Positions 35,464 to 47,125 of a stretch of 64,000 bases of DNA are shown one piece after another (within the stretch, counting starts at the first letter, position 1; each line of letters opens with the position of its first letter). The stretch is taken from assembly GCA_003254885.1 (NCBI GenBank), contig QANT01008670.1:1-64000 (forward strand), given 5' to 3'. The notes below the pieces were generated by a model. It was not told the origin of the DNA. It searched no databases and saw only the letters and a program-made list of their open reading frames with translations. This DNA is from Purshia tridentata (taxonomy: Eukaryota > Streptophyta > Magnoliopsida > Rosales > Rosaceae). The position numbers and the translations under genes were made by a program.

Positions 35464-38400
35464 TTTCTGAGTTTCTAACTTCTAATTCTTAATGGTTTTT
35501 TGTTTGGGAGAGTATTGGTGCAAAGAAATGATGTTGGTGGCTCAGCAATTTATAGGGAGATTGGCCTTTGAATGACTATAATGCCCATATGGGTTTAGGA
35601 GGAAGATTCCTCCTTGTGCTTTCTGAGATGCCCAAGTAGTAGCTAGCTATAGTTCATTTCAAGATGCCAAAAGTGACTCACTTGGTGATTTGGGTGTTCA
35701 AAAGTGCTGCTTGCTAATGCTTTTGGCTATTAGAAAAATATTAATGGGCATGAACTTTTTGGTTTTTGGGGTACTGATGCTCAATTGATTACTAGCTAGT
35801 ACTGCACTACCCACTAGTACTAAACTAGTACTGCACTAGTTTATGCCAATACCAAATAACCATTGAAGCATATGCTGCAAGGATTTTGTGTTTTGCTTAA
35901 TCTCCTGCTTTTTCTTTGTGCGTCATCAATCATTTGAAAGAAGAAAATCTGTCCATTTTCGCACGGGCTTTATTAGGGGTGGGTTTTTGCCTTAATTTTC
36001 AACATTACAGCACATAGAGAACGAGAGGTCTCTAAAAACAGAGGAAACTTTTTGGGTTTTCTTCAAGTCATTGGTGATTATCTATCAGAAATCTCATCTT
36101 GCAATAGAAATGATGTCAACAAAGAGAAGAAAATGAGTACACTTTGTCATTGTTTACCTTCAAAGTTGAGAACTTTTGGATCCTATTTGGCTATTAATTT
36201 GCAGGACCCACCAAGCGTGACCTTATGCAGTAGTAAGTTCTAATGTGAACTAGCCAGTGGGATTGTGTAGCATGTCATGTGGTATAGCTTAATTGTACGT
36301 AGCAACAATAATTATTTTGAATTTGATGATTCAGTTATATATATCCTAATTCCTATGTCATATCTGAGGGGACCTCAAGATAAGAGAAGGCCCCAATTCT
36401 ATTCATATTTGATGTGAGATTTTTGTACATTACATTGCGTATAACTTTTCCAGACAATTATGGATAAGAAGTGGTTATATAGCAGCTTCAATCAGGTTGT
36501 ACGTTGAAGTTTAGATTGATAAACGATGGCCCTGTTTGGTCCCTTATATGTAATGAATACAGATTGCAGTATGTTTCAAAATTTCAAATCATAAAATGGG
36601 GATGAAATTAATATTCCACCAACATATATATATTTTTCTTAGTTTGCTTGCAGGCAACCTTATCCCCCTTAATTCTCGTAACTTCCACTAGACGCAAACA
36701 ATATAACAACAAGGTTGCTAGATGCTTACATGTATCTTCCCCTTAATTTCTGACTGCGATGATCAAACTGTTGTCATGTCTTGCAATTAAGTGTGAAAAG
36801 TACCATAATTTGTACATCAGCTCACATTATTTAAATAAAATTGGGTTAAGTAATTAATTAACCCCATTTGCTCTTATTTTTCTCTTAAGTAGATCTCCTT
36901 TTAATTACAGTAATTGTATATAAAATAATTAAGTTGTCGAGATAATTAATGCAATTATATGCAAATATTTTTCTTCGACATGAACGTACTGTTATGTACA
37001 AAGTACGTAGGTGTAAACAGGTCCCACAAATTATAGAAGATGAAGTGGAGACGCTTCTTACTTGGTCCAAATTTCCAACAACCATATTGAAGAAGAAATT
37101 AATTTTGCTTTGCTTGCTCATTTGTTTTCATAGTCCAATATGTATATACCAACTTTTTAAGCACTTTTCAGTGCCCTCCCGACAATTTGACTGTAGTTTC
37201 AGCAGACACCAAAGAGATATGAGATTGAGGGATCGAGGAAAGAAAATCTCCATTTTGTGTTTCAATTTTCAAAAATATCCAACTAATCGATCATTATCCA
37301 CATCATTCACATTTATAATATTTCGCAAACCTGCGTCTTCAAGCCTAGCTAGCTATCTACACTTTTGAAACCTAGCTTTTTTCTTATAGGAAAACAAAGA
37401 AGGTGATATAATATATATAAGGATCAGATTAATGTATATTTCATTTTTGTTTGCATGATATATAGTCTGACATATATATATATATATGCTTACGTACATG
37501 TTATATGTTGTTGCAATAAAAATAAAACTCGTTATATATGTAGTGACTTTGTGAGACTATTACACTTTCAGAAATGATTCTAAATATTAATTAATTACAA
37601 GCACACAATATTACGAGGATATTTTAACTTGTACGTACGTAGTAGCTCCAGCCTCCATGAGAAACAAAACAAAAATGTGAATATATATGTAAAGAAGATG
37701 AGTAGATGAAGATGTGGAAATGCACTTCCCTTTAGACTAATTTGCCATATCTAAACTTTGAAAGATATTATAATAATTCTGAAAACCCACCACCACCTTT
37801 ACTTTCTAGACTGCATATGTATGTAAATTAATTCTGAGTCTTCCATTAGTAACAGTACGTCACCCAATTAACATCTCCGAGACGCCACTTCTTTCTTAGT
37901 TTTACCTAATCCAGTCAATAAACCATACCATGCATCCTGCCAAACTTCCATTAATTGGCTAATTGCGCCCGCTGTATTCAATTAATAATTAATTAACAAG
38001 GTGTCTCTTTTTCTCTATTATTTTTGTTTGTTTCTGAAAAAAGTAAGCACATTCGAGAACTGGGTTTAAGACTTTTGGTAATTTACTAGGAAGCCAGTCT
38101 ATGGTGGACAACTCTATGTCTAACCTTGGGATTCAACTAGTTCGAAAAGAATTTCCGTGAAATTATTTTTAAATTAATATAAATAATTCGGTTAAAATAT
38201 TCAATTGTTCATGTTTTCCGTACGTGTAATTTTGTGGGTCATTAATTACTTTACTAGATTTAGTTTGGAATGTGAACAGACTGATATTTGGGTGACATCA
38301 ATGATGATGTAATTTCTTGGCTCAATTATATTGAATAAAATTGATGAAGAGCCTTGAAATTTCAATTCAAAAAAAAGAAGAGATTATTAGTCTGAATTAA

Positions 38401-40200
38401 TTTTCATATTTTAGTTTTCATCATGTACGTTCACTTCAATAATATTCTGTGATGCAAATGCAATTTCCAATGTTGCAAATAACATGTATGGGCCGGCCCC
38501 TACCAGTTTTGCGGCGCTATCAGCACTAAGTAATTTGATGTTCATCCACATATGAATGGGCTGGAAAGTTAAAAACCCTGAAAGAGATAGATGGATTTGG
38601 TCAATTTCAATCAACTTCCATGAGAAACTTCACAAAAATGTGAATTTTATATATTAATACAACTAATTATATAAAACCAAGTGGCATATCCATCATTTCA
38701 TGTCTCCCACTAGAGTACGTATGTGGAAAACCCAAATCAATTTGCTTTGACTAATTTGCCATATGAATAAGAAAACTTAACCTAGCTCTGTTTCATAAAG
38801 TTTAATTTAAAATTAATTGATCGATAGTCGATGAAGATTAAATTTAAAACATTGTATATTGTAAATTTGTAATATAAGACTTTGTATTTTGGATGTAGTG
38901 ATTGAGACATATCCACGACACCATTTGTTTTCATTTTTGAGAAAATTCTATAAAAACCTATTTCCCATTTTTATTATTATTATTATACATGTTCATTCTA
39001 CATCAGACCATCAGATTCCTGATCAGTCTTCCAAAAAACATTTGCGAGAAGCCACGTCTGTGTTAATCTAGCTAATCCACATCCACTAATTGGTAATTAC
39101 CTTTTGGCTTTCGCATTGTGTCAAACTTAGTTGGCTTATGATGGGATAGATCATAGAGCAAAGTTGGTAATTACTAATTATTATTAGATTGGTGGCATTG
39201 ACTCTTGCAGACTGCAGGGTCCTCTAACTTCTTATTTTAAGTCATCCTCCATCAGCTTTATTGATTACCCAATTAATCACTATCAATTCCATAATCCTTA
39301 TTAATTAGTAATGGTAGTTGGTGTCCGTATCACTGTATCAGTGGCAAAACGCTGCGTTTTAGTAAAAGCTGCTTGCAACAATATTAACTCTAAATTATTG
39401 AACGTAATTAAATTTAAGAAGCTTGATTTGGGATGCAGAGGAATTCTTATCAGAGCCGAAAAACACACACTGATTAATTGATATGCTTTCCTTCTCATCC
39501 TTAGCAAACGCGCATAATTTAATGTGGAATCACAATTAATTAAAATCCTAGCTAGCTACCACCAAACTTTATTGCTCATGAAGTTATTCTCAAATTAATT
39601 GTAACTTTTCAATTTGCAAAGGAATATTAGAAAAAGAAAGAGATATCAATATATTGGTGGCAAGTCATCATTTGAGAGAGAGCTGGTCGAGTCACCAATG
39701 GAATCAATGTTGAAACTTTTGGTACACATGATGAATTTGAACCTTCAAGTTGCTTAATTCCCAAGATGCCCAAAAGTTCATTTGCTTGGCTTTAAGATTA
39801 CACCATATATCATCATAATATCAACCAACATATATGCCAAACTTAATAATTAATTTCATGGCCACGCAATTTGAAGCCTAACCAATTGATCCCAAATAAA
39901 CTAAGTAAACTATATGTATCATATAAAACAAAAAGAAATGAAAAGATCGAGAAGAAAATAATTGATTGTATAACAATTATTTCACAGTAATTCTCATAAC
40001 ACTCTTCAATTTACATGCATCTTCCCGCAGCCTACAACATTAAACCCAGTAGTAGGAGAGACTATAATTCTATAACAAATGTTATAGAATTATAAAATAA
40101 ACAAAAACAAAAAAACAAAAAAAAAAACCAACAGATCGAGAAAAATAATAATAGGACTTGAAAGAAGATGGAGCTAGAGATTTGAGAGATTTTGATGAGT
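35464..40200. other. intergenic within GDU cluster
   Basis: AT-rich region with many TAATTAATT words and no intact gene. Segments 37654-37750 and 38617-38765 resemble each other (shared CATGAGAAAC, CAAAAATGTGAAT and ACTAATTTGCCATAT), as do later parts (GAGACGCCAC near 37890, GAGAAGCCAC near 39047). This suggests an old tandem duplication of about 1 kb. Segments at 39561-39600 and 39782-39830 are repeated next to the third GDU copy. Confidence 0.5.
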
Positions 40201-40760
40201 TTAGTGAAGAGTGGAGGTAGAGGTGATGGGCTTTGCCAAGTATGTGGGTGTTATGTCTCCAGCCATTATGACAACAACTCTGGGTTCCGAGTTTGCAGTC
40301 TCTATGTCCACTGGCTTAGCAGCTGGCTTTTCTTGATCAGCATCAAGAGTAGTATTAGAAGAACAACGAAAAGTAATCGATCTTGATTCATTGAAGTAAT
40401 TACAATATGATGAATACATATATAGCTAGTAGCTGTACGAACAGAATTAGTATTAATCTAACAGAACACTAACTAACAAGCTAAACCAGTAACTAACTCA
40501 ATTTACTGTTATAAGGCCTGATTCACTGCTTTCCTGTGTACAATACTAGTGTGAGCTCCTTGAACTGCTATCGTGGCAACCTGTGGCTTATTAGTATTGC
40601 TGCTGCTTGAGTTGGACGACGACGTTTTGCGAAAGGAGCAAGCTAGAATGAGCAATGCAACCGCGATGAGGCCCAACATGAGGGCTAGGCCGCCGAAGAG
40701 GTATGGCATCGGAGACCTCCAGTTTGTGATCACAGCATCGGCTGTAGTATTATTAGCCAT
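40201..40760 (-). CDS. GDU copy 2, split into two reading frames (cryptic intron or decayed gene)
   Basis: The first part (40760 down to 40509, 83 codons) encodes a GDU N-terminus and transmembrane segment (SPMPYLFGGLALMLGLIA, residues 16-33 and on to 41) but stops without the VIMAG motif. The second part (in frame from 40419 down to 40201) lacks a membrane segment yet carries VVVIMAGDITPTYLAKP. One splice hypothesis joins 40760-40547 to 40331-40201 through a GT-AG intron with a pyrimidine-rich 3' end. It gives exactly 114 aa, the length of copy 1. Known GDU genes are intronless, so a decayed gene or two partial copies are equally possible. A TATAAATA box on the minus strand (40818-40825) lies 58 bp upstream of the ATG. 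Confidence 0.6.
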
Positions 40761-41691
40761 GCTGCTTCTGGAGTTTCAAACCCTCATTCACTATATTGAA
40801 GCAACCATACATGTTTGTATTTATATGCTAATTAAGCTTTATAATATATATGGTTTAATCAAGTTACAAATATGGCCTTGGTTTTTGTTATATCTAAAAG
40901 TCCTCTCTATACTTTGCATGGCCCCCACCTGGACATCCATTGTTATACAAGTTTCTTTTTCTTTTTTTTGGTGAGTGGCGGGGGACTTAATTAGGCCTAG
41001 GTGCATTTCTACCACAAAATTCAAACAGTAGCTTCTTTCTTCTACATGATCAGCATGCATTTCTTTTCTTCTCAAAACTCACCGTTTTAGACTTCCAGCC
41101 CAACTCCTAATGAATGAGGGACTTTTATATATATATGTACCGGTTTTACGACTTATTTTTCATCCGATTCGATCTCTTTAATTATCTCAACTTTAAATCA
41201 TCAAATATAGATCACAATTACAATTACCCCAACTTTAGGGGTCAAACCAAGATTCAAGGGGTCATGCACCTACAATCGAAGGGAAGAATATATTATGAGT
41301 TCATAGGGTCAATCTAAACCCTTTTTGCTCTGACCAACAAACTTTTATTCCTGAAGTTATTCTCAAATTTGTAAGAAGAAGAGGCGAATTTATATATCAT
41401 TTGTTGGAGTTAATATTTAATCTGAGAACCGGCCTTCAGGTTGTTTCCAATATGTGCCCAAAACCAAAAGATTTCTTGGCCTTTTTTCCTTTTTCTTTTT
41501 TGTGAGAGAAAAAGATTGCTTGGCTTTAAGATTACAACATCATCATAATATATACCACCCAACAAATTAAGGGCCTTAGCAAAAAAATAATTAAAATCAA
41601 TATGCCAAAACAGAGCAAAGAGCTAGAAAAGAAATGTCACAAATCTTGAAGCCTAATAGAAGTTGATCCTATTTACATGGAGCAGGAGATT
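40761..41691. other. intergenic between GDU copies 2 and 3
   Basis: Promoter of copy 2 at its left end and 3' flank of copy 3 at its right. The right part (41332-41370 and 41516-41565) is similar to the 3' flank of copy 2 (39561-39600 and 39782-39830), showing that the duplication took flanking DNA with it. No other gene. Confidence 0.55.
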
Positions 41692-41946
41692 TCAGACAAT
41701 CATTTTCAGATGGCCGGGCTTTGCCAAGTATGTGGGTGCTTTCTCTCCAGGCATTATGACAACCACAACAGCAGCCTCAACCCTAGTAGCAGCTTGTTCT
41801 TCACCACCAGTAGTTGTGCTTGAGTTGGACCTAGTTTTATGAAAGCAGCAAGCTAGAAGCAGCCATACTATGACCATGACTACGACCACGAGGTACCAAG
41901 CGCCGCCATCAATGGTGGTGGCGATGGTGGAGTTTTCTGACTTCAT
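41692..41946 (-). CDS. short GDU-like protein (GDU copy 3)
   Basis: Intronless 84-aa protein with one transmembrane segment (about 18-34, Val/Ile/Trp-rich), a CCFHKTRSNSS post-membrane stretch like the CSFRKTSSSNS of copy 2, and VIMPGEKAPTYLAKP near the end. The GDU motif VIMAGD is changed to VIMPGE at 63-68, with Pro replacing the conserved Ala. That may alter binding to the LOG2-type ligase. The SPxPYLFG start of the membrane segment is lost. The minus strand has a TATATAG about 70 bp upstream of the ATG. It may be functional with altered partner choice, or on its way to becoming a pseudogene. Confidence 0.75.
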   Translation of the reverse strand: MKSENSTIATTIDGGAWYLVVVVMVIVWLLLACCFHKTRSNSSTTTGGEEQAATRVEAAVVVVIMPGEKAPTYLAKPGHLKMIV

Positions 41947-44870
41947 TGCTTTGTCTCTGTAGCTAGTAGCTTATGTTTTCCCCTTTAGCAAGTTAAATTT
42001 TTCCAATGCACATACTATATATGCTTAGTTAGTACTACTTCCATTGTGAACTGATGAGAACAAATTAAAAAAGTTTGATCGATCTTTAGAGCTACACTAG
42101 TAAAATTGATTGCATTGTTCACTCTTAAGCCAATTTGGTTGCATATATAGTTCATGTTTATTAATGCTAGGTACCTACTTTCATAATAGCCAAAAACGCA
42201 TGAGCATGCATCACTTGCTCATTTTAACATAGTGTGACAGTGTGGTAGGTGATATTATTATGACAATATGCCAATATGGTAATGTATATTGAAAAATTTA
42301 TTGAAGCACGCAATTCTGAAATTAAAGATTATATTCTACACTTCAATTCATTGATATTATGTGATTTATAAATTTCAAAGCACATTATATGGTATGAAAA
42401 TTCGATCAGATATGAAAAGAAAAAAAGATAATTTGATGACATTTATAGGATGTCATTGATGCAGTTAGATGTAAATATCAGACTGCTAATTAAGGCTACA
42501 AAATGGTCCGGTTTATCCTAATAAAATTTGTAACCCAATTACAATTTGGGTGAGTAGAACAGAATATGGGATTTATAACACTTTAGTTGTAAAGCATTTA
42601 TAACTTTTTCTCTTTTAATTATTATTTTTTAGACTAATGTAATGAAAAAAATTATGGTGGGTCCACAGCCCAAACCTAAATTAGTCAGAAAGTCTAAACC
42701 TAAAACCCAGCCCTATAGGGCTTTCAAGCTCTCACTTTCTCTTTTAGCCCGACCCAAAATTTTGGAAAGTTCTGATGGGCTCACACCGTCACAAGCCCAA
42801 ACCAAAATTTTAGGCTTGGACTGGCCTCACCCAGCCCAATACTTTGTTGTGAACTTCCTTTTATTTGTAAAAGAAAAATAGAAAAGAAAGGTTAAAAAGG
42901 CATGGCTATTGACGAGTGACAAACAAGAGGGCATGAGCTTCTGGGCTATTCAGATCCAACACTTTTTATCAAAATTTCAAAACTAATAGATATTATCTAA
43001 ATTCAAACTAAAAAGACAAAATACATAAGGGTCAATGCAGGTATACTTTAATTAATTTTTCATGTTTAAATTTAAAATTATTGATGTGTCAATTTTGGAA
43101 CAACTTCAAAATCCTTTGAGGTATTAGTCTAAAGGGGACTCTAAAATTGGATTAAAGCCTAATTTTCTAATGTATTTATTTGGGGGAGAGAGATTGAATT
43201 TGATTGTATGGGGTAATTTGACGGACTATCTCAAAACTTATTCACTCTCATTGACAACTTAGCATCTAGCTATTCACTAATTCTTGAATGGGAACATTCT
43301 ATGCAAATTCCACCTTATTGTGAGAAGATGTGGAAGAATATCTTGTAGCCATTTCTTCCCAAAAAGGTGTTGCCCTTTGTGCATCTCTTTTTCACTCTTT
43401 GTACGGCAAAGTGCAAAAGTGCCCTACACTTTTCTCACAGCACATACAATGGAGGTACACTTTTGCTTCCCTTTTCAACCTTTATGACCTTATCCTGCAT
43501 ATCCAGTATCAGCCCAAATCTAGAATGGAAACGTTTAATGTAAACTTGGTATGCTTTAGCACATTCAGGATCATGGTTGATATTTCATTTTATTAATTTA
43601 TTACAATTGTTCACTAATTAAATGAAATGATATTCATTTCATTTTATTCTAAAACAAAGACTTCACCAAAAAGTGAGCACCTTACAGCATTAGATGCCTC
43701 AATTAATGTCCTACTTGAGAGTCTAATGAGTACTCTTCATTGGCTGAACTTTGTTATCCCATGTGCATATCTTTTTGAAAAGGTGATAAAAGTGCAGTAT
43801 ATCTTTGTTGAAGACCTTGCTCGATGAGAGTCTGAGACTAACTCTTCAGTTTGTCCTGTACACCCCTGTTGATCACTTGGTGTCTCTGCTTGCATGGTCC
43901 TGAAAGTTAAAAAAGTAAGCACAAGTGTACAACTCTGGTTAAAGGCTTGCACTTTTGAATGAAAAAGTACTAGTAAGGAATTTGCAGATTCTGCTGAGTG
44001 TTCAGTGGAATCACACTTGCTGGGAATGTTGGAGGGGACGATGAAGTTAGAATCTATCTAAATGTGTGAAGGAAAATAACTGATGTCCAACCAATTACAT
44101 AGCAGAAGTTGATATCTTGATTCTTGAGGGCCCAAGGATCATTAGGAGCTGAGCTCATCATGCATGCTAATGTTTGCTTGATCTTGCTTGCCTGTACAAC
44201 ATTCAGAGAGAATGCTGGAATTCTGGGGATATACCCCGGATATGCTATCGAGGGAATGGCGATATAATTGCCTTAAAAGGTTAGTTCAATCTGCTACTGG
44301 AATGTCTATGTTTTTGCAGAGGAATGTCATTAATCTGTGGCCTTTACAATACCATTTAGTACCTCCATCTGTGGCCTCACTTCTTTCACTATCGTTCCAG
44401 CAGTTTTGAGAATTTATATCTACCTCTCAATTGGGTATAGTTGCAAACATATGTGCTTCTTTGGATAGCATGTTTTTCATTTCATCAAAAAGTTCCGATT
44501 AAGATATTATAGACCATTATTGAGGTAGGCAGTGATGGGCATTTAGAAAATGAATATCCCATGTGAAGAGAACATCATGAAGGGGCCCAAACAAAAAGCA
44601 GAAAAGCTCATCTGTAAACATATACAACTATAAACAATAAAATTGTAATTTCTGAGAAAGTTAAGTTCTAAATTAAAAACAAATATAAATGCATTACTAC
44701 ACAGCAATGACATGAAGAGGGCAGTATACAAAATTACCAGCCATACATCTCATTAATTTAGACCAATTAAATTGGGAGAAAGATACAGTAAGTATCAGTA
44801 GCAGGTCTTTAACAATAACTAAAAAACCAGTACAAGCTGACGAGGGTCTCCCCTTCTGCTGTGACTGGTT
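41947..44870. other. intergenic between GDU cluster and CO-like gene
   Basis: AT-rich spacer. A short frame at 44188-44409 would encode 73 residues that I do not recognise and that lack support. The right end holds the 3' UTR of the CO-like gene. No transposon ends recognised. Confidence 0.45.
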
Positions 44871-47125
44871 TTAGTATGATGGGACAATGCCATATCCATT
44901 TTCTGCCATGAGTGATGTGGAGAACATCTGGTCCACTTCAACTTCTACATCTGTTCTCTTCGCAAACCTGCCTTTGATTCGGGGTCTGGTCTCTGCATAC
45001 GCCTTCCTCGATGCATACCTGATTGTTTTCTCGAACTTCCTCGTCTTCTTCTTCTCTCTGTATCTTAGGACCCTGGCTTCCCTGTCCATTGGACTTAGTT
45101 GGGATGGCATCTGAATGGTTGGGCCATTGAAAAGGTCAATTGTCCCTTTAGGTGTTCTTGGGTGGGACACTGAGATATCGCTTATTGATGAGTCTGGTAC
45201 AACACCAACATCCATGGATGAAACAGAGACCTGTTACATGATCAAAGAAAAGCACCACCTTTAATTGCTAGCTCAAGCCACTGTCAAGATGAGGATATGT
45301 GGAAAAGAAAGTCCATTTCATGAACCAGAATTTTAATCATTTAGATTGATACAGGAATTTGTTTGGGAGTTGTTCATTAGATTTGGATTTTGTAAACTTT
45401 TTTATGTACTCTTAGATCATATTCAATGAGCTAATTGAGTAGATATCACCCAAATGAGCATAAGTCCTCTGTTACTGTTATTCGCATAAACATTGGAGAT
45501 GAAGAATTAAAAAACTCTCTCATTTGGAATGTTCCTAGAAAGATACTTGACTTTTTTAAATTGAAATTACTTGGAAAAGACTAATTGTAGGCTTCTGTTG
45601 ATGGTATTTCATCTCTAGGGCAGCAAAGAAATTAATAATCTAAATGGCTTAAGTTTTGTATGTATATTAAAAAAAAAGTAAACTTCAAAAGGCAAATTTC
45701 CAAATAAAATATGACATCATGATGGTGTAACACTTGGACCATGATACCATTGATACCACTTCTGACATGAAGTAAAAAAGAGAAAGCAAAAGAAAGGTAA
45801 TGAATGAATCATTCATGTTGTTGGATATATTCCACCCTCTAAAGAGGAAATGCAAAGAAAAAAGGGTAACGAAGAGCCTACAAAGTGCATAAAATACATA
45901 TCAGATTTCAGAAGATACTCTAAGAAGAGCATGTGGATATACATGACCATCCATCTAGCTTAGCAGCTGTGACATTGAAAGGAAGCTTACCTTTAACCCA
46001 GTACACACTACAGATAGACAGCCATACATAAAAGTGTGGTAGTGGAGTACAGAAACTAGATTTGGTCAAGATCAGTAACCCAAATCAGCTCTAGAACTTC
46101 ATTAAATAGAACATATAGCCCACTAGGAATTTTAATAGCTAAAAGGGAATTATAGTATACTGAAGCTAGAAATAGTATTATTACTAGGATCCATGCAGAG
46201 AATCAAATTCAGTTTTAAAAAAAAGAAAAGCTAGCATTAAACAAAGTAATTGAACATTAGATATGAAGTAGGGTAGAGATAAGCTTACAGTGTGACTAAT
46301 AGAACCATTATAACTGTAAGCAGCCTTTGAGGACTCATAGTCCAATCCCAACTGATGAGAATTTTGCTTGTGCATCTGCTGCATCTGGGGTTTCCGTTCT
46401 CCATATTGAACTGGCACAACACTATCACCTCCATAAGTCTTGTGTGCTGGCACACCATAATGATGTTCCTGTTGTTGCTGATTATGCTGATGATGATGAT
46501 CAGTGAACTGAGAGTTCTGATCACCACATGAATTGTACTCCACAAGATCCAAATACTCATCAACCTCCATCCCAAAGAAAAACCCATTACTCTGATTATT
46601 GTTATTGTTATTGTTGTTGTTGTTGTTGTTCTTCATAGGATTCAGCAAAAGCCAAGATGCTGCTTCATCCTCATCCTCCTCATCCCCTTCCTGGCTCAAG
46701 AACCCGTCTTCGGTCTCCGCCGCCACAGCTGGCCCCACCAACACCGTTCCACCATCCGGGTCGGTCGCTGGTGGCCCGTAAACGCAGCCGGAGATAGGCA
46801 GAATCGGGACACGCTGGTGGCGCCTCGCGAGTGGATTGGCCGAGTGGATGTCGGCATCGCAGGTGGCGCAGAGAGACGCTGCGTCGGCCTTGCAGAGGAA
46901 AGCGGCGGGCGCACGCTCGCACGCCTCGCAGACCCACACGCGCTCGTGGCGTGAGGCCACATGGTTGGCCGCGTGGATGCTGGCGTCACAGCCACTGCAC
47001 AGGTACGCTGAGTCTGCACGGCAGTACACAGTGCAGGCTGCAGACTGACACGTGTCACAGATACGCGCCCAGCTGTTGGCGACGGCAGTATCGCCAACGG
47101 CACCATTGCTCTCTTCCTTCGACAT
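44871..47125 (-). CDS. CONSTANS/COL2-like B-box zinc-finger CCT transcription factor, 2 exons
   Basis: Exon 1 (47125-46289) and exon 2 (45230-44871) join in phase 0 at GT-AG to give 398 aa. Two complete B-boxes have ligands C23, C26, C35, C43, C46, H51, H60 and C66, C69, C78, C86, C89, H94, H103. A CCT domain spans about 329-373 ([19 protein letters not shown]), and the C-terminus is GYGIVPSY, the VP motif bound by COP1. The middle has a 12-Asn run (46595-46630) and His/Gln-rich stretches. This is a group I CO protein: light-stabilised, nuclear, activating FT-type genes with NF-Y partners. An in-frame ATG at 47260 would add 45 unrelated residues; 47125 (MSKEESNG) is preferred. Two G-boxes lie upstream. 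Whether it behaves as CO or COL1/2 cannot be told from sequence. Confidence 0.93.
45231..46288 (-). other. intron of the CO-like gene
   Basis: A 1058-bp intron. The minus-strand donor GTAAGC follows codon ACT, and the acceptor ends ...TAACAG before GTCTCTGTTTCATCC. It lies between the middle region and the CCT exon, the usual single-intron position in group I CO genes. It is AT-rich with no nested gene recognised. Confidence 0.85.
46595..46630 (-). repeat. coding AAC/AAT microsatellite (12 Asn)
   Basis: Twelve consecutive Asn codons (AAC and AAT mixed) in exon 1 of the CO-like gene. Likely length-variable between alleles. It falls in the poorly conserved middle region, outside the B-boxes and CCT domain. 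Confidence 0.9.

Noticed and set aside
38411-38614. 68-codon minus-strand frame with a hydrophobic stretch
   Set aside because: I recognise no family and it lies in a duplicated non-coding region. Not a GDU remnant as far as I can see.
44188-44409. 73-codon frame between the GDU cluster and the CO-like gene
   Set aside because: No recognisable family, no promoter or splice context, and length within chance expectation.
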